From NCBI GenBank assembly GCA_947629015.1, contig CANRCB010000018.1:1-39704 (forward strand): a stretch of 39,704 nucleotides of DNA, written 5' to 3'. Numbering within the stretch: the first letter of the stretch is position 1; the number at the start of each line of letters is the position of its first letter. Positions 8,981-16,852 of this stretch are shown here, in pieces. The DNA is from an uncultured Gemmiger sp. (lineage in GTDB: Bacteria > Bacillota > Clostridia > Oscillospirales > Ruminococcaceae). A program made the translations under genes and the position numbers. A model generated the notes under the pieces. It was not told the origin of the DNA, did no database searches, and saw only the letters and a program-made list of their open reading frames with translations.

Positions 8981-9844
8981 TTACGCGCCGCAAGGCGGCG
9001 GCCCCGCCGGGGGGAAGGCCTCCAGCAGGGTGTGCTTTTCCCCCCTTGCGCTGTAGCCGGGGAAGGTGTCCAGGCACACGGCGTGGATGGCGTTGAAGAT
9101 GCTCTGCTCCACATTGGGGTTGGCGGCGTGCAGCGTGCGCAAAAGCTGCTTGACCTCCTGCCGTTTGCCGCTTTGGCCGTTGGCCTCGGCGGCGGTAAAG
9201 CGGCAGGCGCAGCGCAAAAACGTCGGCCCGTTGTACCGCTGCCAGGCGATGATGTCGTTTTCCCGCACGCAGTACAGCGGCCGGATGAGCTGCATACCGG
9301 CAAAATTTTTGCTGTGCAGCCGCGGCGGCATCGCCTGCAGCTGGCTGCCGTAAAACAGGGCGATGAGCGTCGTTTCGACCACATCGTCAAAATGGTGGCC
9401 GAGGGCGATCTTGTTGCAGCCCAGCGCCTGCGCCTGCTTGTACAGGTGCCCGCGGCGCATACGCGCGCAGCGGTAACAGGGCGAGGGGCCGCCTGTCTCG
9501 GCGCGGGAAAAGACGTCCGTCTCAAAAAAGCGCAGCGGCACGCCCAACCGCGCGGCGTTTTGCTCGATGAGGGCGCGGTTTTCGGGGGCGTAGCCGGGAT
9601 CCATGCACAAAAATTCCAGCCCGAAGGGCACCGCGCTGTGGCGGCCAAGCTCCTGCATGAGCTTGGCCAGCAGCATACTGTCCTTCCCGCCCGAGACGCA
9701 CACCGCGATGCGATCCCCCGCCTCGACGAGGCGGTAGCGCTTGACGGCGGCGATGAACGGCGTCCACAGCCGGGCGCGGTAGGTGGTCTGCAAACTGTGT
9801 TCGGCCTTTTGGGCGGGCGTAAGGCCCGCAGGTTCCCGGCCCAT
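8981..9844 (-). CDS. TtcA-like tRNA 2-thiolation enzyme (PP-loop ATPase)
   Basis: 287-aa adenine nucleotide alpha-hydrolase of the TtcA/TtuA group. The PP-loop 'SGGKDS' is at residues 51-56, a CxxC pair (C123, C126 in 'CYRCARMRRG') at the middle, the 'LGHHFDDVVET' motif follows, and 'RCACR' (C212/C214) completes the cysteine set used to hold a [4Fe-4S] cluster. Family members thiolate tRNA (s2C32 or related). The start is the ATG after AGGGGG; the longer frame upstream lacks a ribosome-binding site. Exact tRNA target is not decided. Confidence 0.85.
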   Translation of the reverse strand: MGREPAGLTPAQKAEHSLQTTYRARLWTPFIAAVKRYRLVEAGDRIAVCVSGGKDSMLLAKLMQELGRHSAVPFGLEFLCMDPGYAPENRALIEQNAARLGVPLRFFETDVFSRAETGGPSPCYRCARMRRGHLYKQAQALGCNKIALGHHFDDVVETTLIALFYGSQLQAMPPRLHSKNFAGMQLIRPLYCVRENDIIAWQRYNGPTFLRCACRFTAAEANGQSGKRQEVKQLLRTLHAANPNVEQSIFNAIHAVCLDTFPGYSARGEKHTLLEAFPPAGPPPCGA

Positions 9845-9913
9845 GGCGGGCACCCCCTTTTTTTGTAAAACTACGCCCCCATCATACCACACGGCGCGCG
9901 GGTTTTCAACGCG

Positions 9914-9945
9914 GCGTGGGGCGGGCCTTCCGGCCCGCCCCACGC
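9914..9945 (-). terminator. Hairpin between the ImmA-like gene and the TtcA-like gene
   Basis: 14-bp perfect stem (GCGTGGGGCGGGCC and complement) with a 4-base loop. No T-run follows; it may be a processing or termination hairpin. Confidence 0.4.
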
Positions 9946-9980
9946 GCAGCATATCGAAAAAGCGCTCTCATGGGTGGATT

Positions 9981-10084
9981 TGTAGGGCGGGGGCTTGCCC
10001 CCGCCGCGCCCCCCTTGCCGCTGCCTCAACGTTTTCCGGCGGGATCAAGAGCCCGCCCCGCACGCTTCCATAAGGCGGCTATCG
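9981..10084 (+). repeat. Dispersed intergenic palindromic repeat, copy 3
   Basis: Full-length copy of the GTAGGGCGGGGGC...CTTCCATAAGGCGGCTATCG family, directly downstream of the ImmA-like gene. Confidence 0.8.
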
Positions 10085-10091
10085 TTTTTGT

Positions 10092-10505
10092 TCATTCAAA
10101 CCGGCGGCCCATAGCGCGGTACAACTCATACGCCTTCTGGACGAACGCCTCCGTCACGCAGAAATACTCCGCCAGTTCGGGCAGGGTGTCGCCGCGGCGC
10201 AGGCGGGCGGCCAGCTCGGCATAGGGGATGTTTTTGAGGATGGCGGCCTTGTCGGTGCGGTACTCGGCCTGGCATTTGAGCTGGTAGGGGCTGTAGGGCA
10301 GGTAGAAGGTGCCGCTGTCAAAATGCGCCTGCTCGTGGATGAGGGCGGTGCGCAGCTCGGCCTCGGTGCCAAAGCGCGCCGGGTCCACCCCGACGATGCG
10401 CCCGTCCTGCAGCGCCAGGCAGCGGTGGCTGCGCAGCGGCGTCGGCAGGACCAGGATGTCCTCCTCGGCAAGCTCGCGCTCGGTCTGTTCCAGCGTATAG
10501 GGCAA
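10092..10505 (-). CDS. ImmA/IrrE-like metallopeptidase
   Basis: 137-aa protein with 'ALIHEQAHFDSGTFY', a HExxH zinc-protease motif near residue 50, and a small C-terminal helix-turn-helix-like region ('LPELAEYFCVTEAFVQKAYELY'). The layout fits the ImmA/IrrE (COG2856) family, whose members cleave or bind a partner XRE repressor. The partner is probably the XRE gene 44 bases upstream in the same direction. The start is a TTG seven bases after AAAGGAG; no ATG is suitably placed. Confidence 0.8.
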   Translation of the reverse strand: MPYTLEQTERELAEEDILVLPTPLRSHRCLALQDGRIVGVDPARFGTEAELRTALIHEQAHFDSGTFYLPYSPYQLKCQAEYRTDKAAILKNIPYAELAARLRRGDTLPELAEYFCVTEAFVQKAYELYRAMGRRFE

Positions 10506-10549
10506 GGTGCGCTCCTTTCCGGCCGGGCCGCGGCCCGCCCTGGGGGCGG

Positions 10550-10909
10550 TCACGGGCGGCGGCCTCGGTTGATCTCCGCGCGCAGGCGGATCAGGGTGGC
10601 GATATCGGCCTTATCGTCCTCGGTCAGATAGCGTTTGAGGTTCTCATACGCGGCGATGGGCTCCTCCCGGATGTCCAGCCCGGCCACGCCGTCGGCGGGG
10701 GCCGGCTCGGCGGCGCCCGTCAGCGCCGACACCGGCACGCCGAAATACTCGGCGATGCGGGTGGCGTGGCGCAGCCCCAGCTGCCGGGTGCGGCCGGTGC
10801 TCAGCTCCGACAGTGTGCTGCGCGGGATGCCCAATGTGCGGCACAGCTGGGTCACGTTGATGCCGCGGCTGCGGCACAGCGCCAGGATGGCTTCGTACAT
10901 ATCGTTCAT
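10550..10909 (-). CDS. XRE-family HTH repressor (partner of the ImmA-like protease)
   Basis: 119-aa protein with an N-terminal HTH of about 60 residues ('RGINVTQLCRTLGIPRSTLSEL', then 'ATRIAEYFGVPVSALTG') and a C-terminal tail 'YLTEDDKADIATLIRLRAEI' that may be the protease-sensitive or dimerisation region. The ATG follows GAGAGG. First gene of a two-gene operon with the ImmA-like protease, a pairing known from mobile elements and stress-response switches. Confidence 0.85.
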   Translation of the reverse strand: MNDMYEAILALCRSRGINVTQLCRTLGIPRSTLSELSTGRTRQLGLRHATRIAEYFGVPVSALTGAAEPAPADGVAGLDIREEPIAAYENLKRYLTEDDKADIATLIRLRAEINRGRRP

Positions 10910-10949
10910 GGCGGCCTCTCTTTTGTCTGCGGGTGGATGCGGTACCTTT

Positions 10950-10978
10950 ACTATATTACAGAATTTTGTAATTGTCAA
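10950..10978 (-). promoter_or_regulatory. Promoter with embedded operator for the XRE-ImmA operon
   Basis: Minus strand TTGACA, 17 bases, TATAGT. The spacer is itself a near-perfect palindrome (TTACAGAATTTTGTAA on the plus strand, 10956-10971, 14 of 16 symmetric), which strongly suggests autorepression by the XRE protein. Confidence 0.75.
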
Positions 10979-11078
10979 GCCACAATTTACAGGTTTTGCA
11001 AACATTTTCCGGCCGCAGCCCCAGTATAGCAAAAATACCGTCCCATAGTACGGACGGCAAAAGTTTTTTGCGCCCGCC

Positions 11079-11444
11079 TCACCGATCCTTGGTGAACTCA
11101 TACAGCAGGCTGTTGAGGATGTCCAGCTGGCGGGGGGTCAGCGCTTTGGCGCCGCGCGGGTGGGGGCTTTGCAGCTCCACCACCAGCGTCTGCACCAAAG
11201 CCGCCTGCGCCGGGGCCAGCTGCTCCACCGGGACCATCTCGCGCTTGTCCACCCCGGCCAGATAATCCAGCGATACGCCGTACAGCGCCGCCAGGCTCGT
11301 CAACACGTCGAGCGAGGGCTGGCGCAGGTCCGTCTCGTACCCGCTGATGACGGATTTCGCCTTGTTCAGCTTGCGGCCCAGGTCCTCCTGGCTCCAGCCT
11401 TTGGCCTTGCGCAGCGCGCGCAGGCGTGCCCCCAGATCGTACAT
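11079..11444 (-). CDS. XRE-family HTH transcriptional regulator
   Basis: 121-aa protein. A classic N-terminal HTH ('LRALRKAKGWSQEDLGRKLNKAKSVISGYETD', then 'LAALYGVSLDYLAGVD') occupies residues 1-65; the C-terminal half ('LVQTLVVELQSP...LTPRQLDILNSLLYEF') is of unknown function. The ATG follows TGGAGG. It is divergent from the winged-helix gene at 11607 and shares an intergenic operator with it. Confidence 0.88.
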   Translation of the reverse strand: MYDLGARLRALRKAKGWSQEDLGRKLNKAKSVISGYETDLRQPSLDVLTSLAALYGVSLDYLAGVDKREMVPVEQLAPAQAALVQTLVVELQSPHPRGAKALTPRQLDILNSLLYEFTKDR

Positions 11445-11501
11445 GGCAGACGCACCTCCATCCCGTTTTTGTAAAAATCGGCCTGGGAATAGTCTACCGT
11501 A

Positions 11502-11533
11502 TTGACGTTCTATTATATGGGATTTATAATAGA
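11502..11533 (+). promoter_or_regulatory. Promoter with overlapping palindromic operator
   Basis: Plus strand TTGACG (11502-11507), 17 bases, TATAAT (11525-11530). A perfect 9-bp inverted repeat, TCTATTATA (11509-11517) and TATAATAGA (11525-11533), with a 7-base centre covers the -10. It also supplies a TATAAT on the minus strand for the XRE gene. One regulator bound here could control both genes. Confidence 0.7.
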
Positions 11534-11606
11534 TAAAGTTTACATATATAGAACAACGAAAGGGCCGGCCGGCACAGAAAACGCGAACGGTCGGCAGAAC
11601 AGGAAG

Positions 11607-11942
11607 ATGAAAACAGCAAACCCTTCCCGCCCGGTGCGAACAAACGATATCCTGCGGTGCGGTGAAATCGAACTGGACACGGCAGCCGGGCTGGCGTGGT
11701 GCGCGGGGCTGCCCGTGCGCCTGACCCCCAAGGAGAGCGCCCTGCTGGCGGTGTTTTTGGCGGCGCCGGGGCGGGCTTTTTCGCGGCAGGCGCTGCTGGG
11801 CCTGGTGTGGGAGGCGCCGTGCGGCGGCGGGCTGCGCACCCGCACGGTGGATATGCACATCCGCCACCTGCGCCAGAAGCTGGGCGCCTGGCAGCGCATC
11901 GAGACGGTGTACCGCTTCGGTTACCGCTGGGCGTGGCCGTAA
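11607..11942 (+). CDS. Orphan winged-helix (OmpR/PhoB C-terminal type) DNA-binding protein
   Basis: 111-aa protein that is only a Trans_reg_C winged helix: 'VRLTPKESALLAVFLAAPGRAFSRQALLGLVW' and 'RTRTVDMHIRHLRQKLG...IETVYRFGYRW' are the recognition helix and wing. No receiver domain is encoded upstream. The start is uncertain: the ATG at 11607 is the first after the predicted transcription start, and AGGA lies unusually close to it. A second protein of the same kind is at 33882-34178. Target genes are unknown. Confidence 0.75.
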   Translation: MKTANPSRPVRTNDILRCGEIELDTAAGLAWCAGLPVRLTPKESALLAVFLAAPGRAFSRQALLGLVWEAPCGGGLRTRTVDMHIRHLRQKLGAWQRIETVYRFGYRWAWP

Positions 11943-12398
11943 GGCAGAGGGCCTTTGCAAAAGGCGCTGTATTCCGGGCGTATCTTTTGCCGCCATTTTG
12001 ATGCCTTTTTGCACGGGAGCGGCCGCTTCCCGATAAAGCCCGACCGTGGGTCGGATGCGCCCGAAGGGTTTGTTGGCCCGTTTGCGGGCCGCAGGGATAC
12101 GAAAGCATAAAAAGAGCCCCGCCAGGGGCCGCCGCGGGCCGGCAACGCAGTTGGCTGACCGTTCGCGGCCCCCTGGCGGGGCGTTTGTCCGTATTATGCC
12201 CTTTCAGGGCTATCCGGGGCCGCCGGCTTTGCCGGCGGCCCGGACGCATGATTTACGTCAGATCCGTTCTTTAACAACCGCAAAGCGGGAGGAAGCGCCG
12301 CCGGAAACTATCATTCCCGGCACATCTTCGGCTTTTTCCCATCTGCGAGAGCGGCGCTGCAGATAAGCCCTTCCCCAACTCTATTGCGTTTTTATTTC
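11943..12398. other. Gene-free region with several strong hairpins
   Basis: No supportable gene. Besides the 12116-12182 structure, CCGGGGCCGCCGG and its near complement form a hairpin around 12213-12242. The region lies between the converging winged-helix and zinc-ribbon genes. Confidence 0.6.
12116..12182 (-). ncRNA. Structured RNA or terminator element (tentative)
   Basis: Outer arms GCCCCGCCAGGGGCCGC and GCGGCCCCCTGGCGGGGC pair over 17 bp with one bulge, around a 32-base loop that can fold again. On the minus strand the structure is followed by TCTTTTTATGC. It lies about 215 bases past the zinc-ribbon stop codon. It could be an intrinsic terminator or the 3' end of a small RNA. Confidence 0.3.
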
Positions 12399-13322
12399 TC
12401 ATAGCTTTGTTCCGCATTCGGTGCAGAACATCATATCCGCTGCAAGCGTTGCCCCGCAATTTGGGCAGACTTTGCCTTCCTTCTCCGCGTCCACGCCCGA
12501 CGACGGGGCCGGTGCCTCCACATCCGGTGCCGGCGCAGGGGCGGCTTCTTCCAGCGGCTGGCCGCATTCTATGCAGAAGCGCATCCCTTTTTCCACCAAT
12601 GCGCCGCAATGCACACATTTGATGCCGTCTTGCCCTTCTGCTGCAGGCTCTGCGGCGGGCTCTGCCTCCTGGGCCGCCGGCAGGGCCTCATCCGCCGTTC
12701 CGATCGGCGGTTCGATCACTGGCTGCTCCAGCGGGGGCGTCTGGCTGTCTTGCAGGACGGGGGCCGCTGCTTGCGGCATCGGCTGTTCCTGCGGGGCAGG
12801 CGCGGCCGGCGGGACGATCACGGGTGGGGCAGGCGGCTGAACAGCGGCAGGCGCTGCCTGCACGGCCGGCAGCGGTGTACCGCACGAGGTGCAGAAGCGC
12901 ATCCCTTTCTTGCCCATGGCACCGCAGCGGGGGCATTTGACATAATCTTCCGCCGCCGGGGGGGCGGCTTCCTGCAGCGCAGCGCCGCACACACTGCAAA
13001 ATGCCGCGCCCTTTGCTACCTCGGCACCGCATTTCACACAATGCTGTATCCCTTTTATTTCTTCGATCTCCTTGCGGCAATCCTTGATTTTTTCTTCTGC
13101 GGCCACAACAATATTCACCATATCGGCGAAATTTTCCTCCGGGTCCAGCCTGTGGACTTCGGCATACAATTTCCCGATCTGGAAATACGTGCTGTTTATC
13201 GTTTTCTCCGCCTCGGAAATCATCCCGTTTATCTTTGTGACCTGAGACAATTCTTTTGTTTTTTGCACCGCCTTCTGCCCTGCTGCGGATGCCCGTTTGC
13301 TCAAATCATCAAAAAGCGCCAT
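12399..13322 (-). CDS. Zinc-ribbon protein with four double-CxxC ribbons
   Basis: 307-aa protein. Residues 1-90 form a charged alpha-helical, likely coiled-coil segment ('MALFDDLSKRASAAGQKAVQ...EEKIKDCRKEIEEIKG'). Four zinc ribbons follow, each CxxCG...CxxCG ('CVKCGAEVAKGAAFCSVCG', 'CPRCG...CTSCG', 'CVHCG...CIECG', 'CPNCG...CTECG'), separated by Pro/Ala-rich linkers. There is no signal peptide or membrane segment, so it is probably cytoplasmic. Such proteins are widespread in Clostridia without a defined role. AAAGGA precedes the ATG. It has its own promoter and a leader of about 145 bases. Confidence 0.85.
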   Translation of the reverse strand: MALFDDLSKRASAAGQKAVQKTKELSQVTKINGMISEAEKTINSTYFQIGKLYAEVHRLDPEENFADMVNIVVAAEEKIKDCRKEIEEIKGIQHCVKCGAEVAKGAAFCSVCGAALQEAAPPAAEDYVKCPRCGAMGKKGMRFCTSCGTPLPAVQAAPAAVQPPAPPVIVPPAAPAPQEQPMPQAAAPVLQDSQTPPLEQPVIEPPIGTADEALPAAQEAEPAAEPAAEGQDGIKCVHCGALVEKGMRFCIECGQPLEEAAPAPAPDVEAPAPSSGVDAEKEGKVCPNCGATLAADMMFCTECGTKL

Positions 13323-13473
13323 ATTTTATCGTCCTTTCTTTTCTTGATTTTTTGTGTATGGGAAAAATTGTGCGATCCGGATCAAAGGGAACGGCCGGCC
13401 TTTGTTTTGAACTGGCCGTTACAGGTACGGGTATCGGGAAGTTTTATACACCCCGGCAGATCTCATTTGTTCT

Positions 13474-13502
13474 ATAATACGATATTTTATATTGCGTGTC
13501 AA
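13474..13502 (-). promoter_or_regulatory. Promoter of the zinc-ribbon gene
   Basis: Minus strand TTGACA, 17 A/T-rich bases, TATTAT; about 150 bases upstream of the ATG, giving a long untranslated leader. Confidence 0.7.
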
Positions 13503-13617
13503 TAGAGGCGGGGCATCCCGGCGCATGGCAAAGCGCACACTTTTTTGCCCCCTGTCCGCTTTTTGAGGAACCGCTTGGCGCGCACACCCCTTTTGCGAAA
13601 AGCCGGCCTGCCATGAA

Positions 13618-13646
13618 TTGCCGCAGGCAGCAAAATGTGGTACAAT
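13618..13646 (+). promoter_or_regulatory. Promoter of the FNT-family gene
   Basis: TTGCCG, 17 bases, TACAAT; 42 bases before the ATG at 13689. Confidence 0.7.
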
Positions 13647-13688
13647 GGGACGGCGGACGAAAACCAACGCACCGGAAGGAGAAAAACC

Positions 13689-14267
13689 ATGGACTACTGC
13701 AAGCAGCTGCTGGCCGGGGTGCTCATCGGCATCGGGGGCATGGTGTACCTGAATACGATGGGGGAATTTTGGGCCCCGTTTTTGTTTTCCATCGGGCTCG
13801 TCAGCGTGGTGGTGCTGGGCGCGCAGCTTTACACCGGGCGCATCGGGTATTTCCCGTTCAAACGGCAGGGCCTCGGCGGCGCCGCGGCGCGGTACGCCGT
13901 CATGCTGGCGCTGAACCTGCTGGGCGCCGGGCTGGCCGGGGCGGCGGCGCGGCTGTTCTATACCGTGGACGCCGCCGCACTGGCGGCGGGCAAGGCGGCG
14001 CAAAGCCCTTTGCAGGCGCTTTTGCTGGCCGTGGGCTGCGGCATGATGATGTACACCGCCGTTGAGGGGTACAAGCGCACCAAAAGCCCGGTGCTCATCA
14101 TCTTCCCCGTGGGGGCGTTCATCCTGTGCAAGTTTGACCACTGCATCGCCGACGCGTTCTACTTCGCCTACGCCGGCGTGATGCCGCCGCTGTACTACCT
14201 GCCGCTGGTCGTCCTCGGCAACAGCCTGGGGGCGCTGGCGCTGCGGCTGGTATTTGAGGAAAAATAA
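13689..14267 (+). CDS. Compact formate/nitrite transporter (FNT) family protein
   Basis: 192-aa polytopic protein with six predicted membrane segments. Segment one, 'LAGVLIGIGGMVYL', and the late motif 'KFDHCIADAFYF' match the FocA/NirC family, whose channel histidine sits in the equivalent 'xxHxxANMF' position. At 192 aa it is clearly shorter than typical FNT proteins (about 260-290 aa), mainly through short loops and termini. Likely a small-anion channel in the cytoplasmic membrane; substrate unknown. The start is the ATG after GGAAGGAG; the gene downstream begins 32 bases later, so the two may be co-transcribed. Confidence 0.8.
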   Translation: MDYCKQLLAGVLIGIGGMVYLNTMGEFWAPFLFSIGLVSVVVLGAQLYTGRIGYFPFKRQGLGGAAARYAVMLALNLLGAGLAGAAARLFYTVDAAALAAGKAAQSPLQALLLAVGCGMMMYTAVEGYKRTKSPVLIIFPVGAFILCKFDHCIADAFYFAYAGVMPPLYYLPLVVLGNSLGALALRLVFEEK

Positions 14268-14299
14268 CGCCCCGCACACGGGGGGAAGGGGGCGGCGGG

Positions 14300-15952
14300 A
14301 TGCCGCTTGCGGAAAAGACCGGCCGCGGCCTTTGGCGGGCGGCGGCGCGGGCGCTGCTGCCGTGGGCCGCCGCGGCGCTGGTGTTCGCGGCTGCCATCGC
14401 GGTGTTTGGCCTGCGCTATGACACCAACGACGACGCCACGCTCGCAAACATCGCCGCCGGCGCCTACGGGCCGGACCGGCTGCACCTGATCCACATCAAC
14501 ATCCTGCTCGGGGCGCTGCTGCGCCCGTTCTATGCGCTGGCGCCGGGCGCCAACTGGTATGTGCTGCTTTCCCTGCTGGCGATGCTTGCGGGCGGCGCGC
14601 TGCTGTGCCGGCTGGCGATGGAACGCTTTGGGCCCGCCTGGGGGCTGGTGCTGTTCGCGGCGGGGGCGGCGGCGTTCGCGCCGGAGATGCTCTACCGTTT
14701 CCAGTATGTGCGCACCACGGCGCTGTGCGTGGTGCCGGGGCTGGCGCTGCTCCACGCGCGGCTGGGCCAGCCGCTGAAAAAGTGCTGGCCGGGCATCGCC
14801 CTGACGGTGCTGGGCAGCATGATACGCTGGGAGATGTTCTGCGCCGCCGGCGGGCTGGCGGCGGCGCTGCTGCTGGGGCGCTTTTTTGCCCTGGAAAAAA
14901 GCGGCCGCCGCCGCGCCGTGGGCACGATAGCGGTGCTGTTCGCGCTGGTGCTGGGGGCCAAAACGGTGGATATCGCCGCCTACCGCCTGGACGCGGGCTG
15001 GCGCGCCTACCGCGCCTACAACGATGCCCGCACCGAGTTCAGCGATTACCGGGTGCAATGGCTGCCTTCCGGCGTCAACGCCCTGGCGGCGCAGGGCGTC
15101 TCCGACACCGAGAACGCGGTGCTTCTCTCCTGGGATTTTTATGACGGCGAGGTATTCCCCACCGGGCGCCTTGCCGCGCTCAACGCGTCGATACCGCCGC
15201 GGCCGGTATGGGCGGCGGTGCGGGATGCCGTCCACAAACTCCGCACGCTGCTGGCGGGCAGCGCCGCGCACTGGGCCCTGACACTGGCCCTGCTGGCCGG
15301 GGCGCTGCTGCTGCCATGGCGGCGCAGCCTGCCGTTTTGGGGCACGGCGGCGCTGCTGTGCGCCGAGGTACTGTATCTGATGTGGCGCGCGCGCTGGACG
15401 CGCTATGTGGAGATGTCGGTGCTGTTGGCGGTGGTGGTGTTCCTGCTGGCGGCGCTGCCGCGCGGCGGCCTGCGCCTGGCGCGGCACGGGCATACCGTGC
15501 TGGCGGTGTGCGCCGCGGCGGTGCTGCTGCTCAGTGTGCCGCAGTTTTCCGCCCTGCGGGAGGAAAGCGCCTACTACCGCGCCACCCGCCTGCCCGCGGC
15601 CGCGGCCTGCGATGCATATTCCGCCGACAAAGCGCATTTTTACCTGGTGGATGTGGAACAGAGCGACGCTTTGGCCGGCTACGATGTATGGCACCCGCGC
15701 CCGGCGGGGTATTTTTCCAACATCGTGGTGTTGGGCGGCTGGCTCAGCCATGCGCCGGGCTGTGAGGCGCAGTTGGCGGCGGCGGGCCTGGCTTCGCCGC
15801 TGCCGGACGCCGTGGATGACCCCGATGTGTACGTTGTGAGCGGGCATATTGGTATGCTGGCGGACCTTGCCGCCGAACGCCTCGGCCGCCCGGTGCGCGC
15901 CGAGGCCGTGCCGGGCCGGGAGAACGTCTACCGCCTGGTCAGCGGCGGGTAA
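14300..15952 (+). CDS. Polytopic membrane protein, possibly GT-C-like
   Basis: 550-aa protein. A first membrane segment (residues 18-38) is followed by an exported loop with 'GLRYDTNDDATLANIAAG', then about eight further hydrophobic segments up to residue 410, and a soluble C-terminal domain of about 130 residues. The early acidic 'DTNDD' loop after segment one recalls GT-C glycosyltransferases, which use an acidic residue there to bind a lipid-linked donor, but I cannot assign a family. A GGGGGGAAGGGGG stretch precedes the ATG. Confidence 0.65.
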   Translation: MPLAEKTGRGLWRAAARALLPWAAAALVFAAAIAVFGLRYDTNDDATLANIAAGAYGPDRLHLIHINILLGALLRPFYALAPGANWYVLLSLLAMLAGGALLCRLAMERFGPAWGLVLFAAGAAAFAPEMLYRFQYVRTTALCVVPGLALLHARLGQPLKKCWPGIALTVLGSMIRWEMFCAAGGLAAALLLGRFFALEKSGRRRAVGTIAVLFALVLGAKTVDIAAYRLDAGWRAYRAYNDARTEFSDYRVQWLPSGVNALAAQGVSDTENAVLLSWDFYDGEVFPTGRLAALNASIPPRPVWAAVRDAVHKLRTLLAGSAAHWALTLALLAGALLLPWRRSLPFWGTAALLCAEVLYLMWRARWTRYVEMSVLLAVVVFLLAALPRGGLRLARHGHTVLAVCAAAVLLLSVPQFSALREESAYYRATRLPAAAACDAYSADKAHFYLVDVEQSDALAGYDVWHPRPAGYFSNIVVLGGWLSHAPGCEAQLAAAGLASPLPDAVDDPDVYVVSGHIGMLADLAAERLGRPVRAEAVPGRENVYRLVSGG

Positions 15953-16794
15953 AGGCTTTCAGAGTGAGATACCCTACAAGGCTTCCCCCTCTGGGGGCGG
16001 CGGGGTGAGGGCACCCCGCCCTACACGCCGAAGGCGACTGATGAGGGGAAACGGGATGCCGTTTGCGGGAAGGCAATCGCCACCCTCCACGCGCACCCCG
16101 CGGGAAAATTGTAGGGCGGGCCTTCAGGCCCGCCGTGAAGCGTCGATGCCACGGCAAGGTTTTGCGGCGGGGGCAAGCCCCCGCCCTACAACTCGCTATC
16201 ACGCCTTTGGCCATACCGTAGGGGGCGGCGTCCCCGACGCCCCGCAAACGGTTTCCCCTTTGCGGGCCGATTGTAATCGGCCTCTACGGATGGCCGTAAA
16301 TGTTCTCTATCTCCGCAGGGTGGGATACGGTTTGCGCGGCGCATGGCGCCGCAGGCAAAAACCCCCTCATCCGGCCGCTGCGCGGCCACCTTCCCCCAAA
16401 GGGGGAAGGCTTTCAGAGTGAGATACCCTACAAGGCTTCCCCCTTTGGGGGAAGCTGTCGCCGAAGGCGACTGATGAGGGGAAACAGGCCGCCGTTTGCG
16501 GGTAGGCAATCGCCACCCCCCACACGCACCCCGCGGGAAAATTGTAGGGCGGGCCTTCAGGCCCGCCGTGAAGCGTCGATGCCACGGCAAGGTTTTGCGG
16601 CGGGGGCAAGCCCCCGCCCTACAACTCGCTATCACGCCTTTGGCCATACCGTAGGGGGCGGCGTCCCCGACGCCCCGCAAACGGATTCCCCTTTGCGGGC
16701 CGCATGTATGCGGCCCCTACTGGATGGCCGTAAATGTTCTCTATCTCCGCAGGGTGGGATATGGTTTGCGCGGCGCATGGCGCCGCGGGCAAAA
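15953..16794. repeat. Tandem duplication of a ~400-bp intergenic repeat block
   Basis: Two copies, about 15952-16361 and 16404-16794, both start AAGGCTTTCAGAGTGAGATACCC and run through the same ordered modules: a 'CTTCCCCCT...GGGG' palindrome with 'GACTGATGAGGGGAAA', a 'GTAGGGCGGGCCTTCAGG' palindrome, a 'GGCGGGGGCAAGCCCCCGCC' palindrome, a 'GGGGGCGGCGTCCCCGACGCC' palindrome, 'TTTGCGGGCCG', and a GCGGCGCATGGCGCCGC palindrome. The copies differ by small indels and substitutions. No gene is supported in this 900-base gap. Confidence 0.8.
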
Positions 16795-16819
16795 AGCCCC
16801 CGGTTGTTGGCCGGGGGCT
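16795..16819 (-). terminator. Intrinsic terminator of the CAP-DUF4214 gene
   Basis: AGCCCCCGG, 7-base loop, complement; on the minus strand the stem is followed directly by TTTTTG. It lies 34 bases after the stop codon at 16853. Confidence 0.8.
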
Positions 16820-16852
16820 CTGTGTATGGCGGGTGTTTTGCGCGCCGCCTTT

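Noticed and set aside
15953-16794. Regular repeats suggested a CRISPR array.
   Set aside because: Only two long copies with different internal palindromes, no uniform 25-40 bp repeat with unique spacers, and no cas genes nearby.
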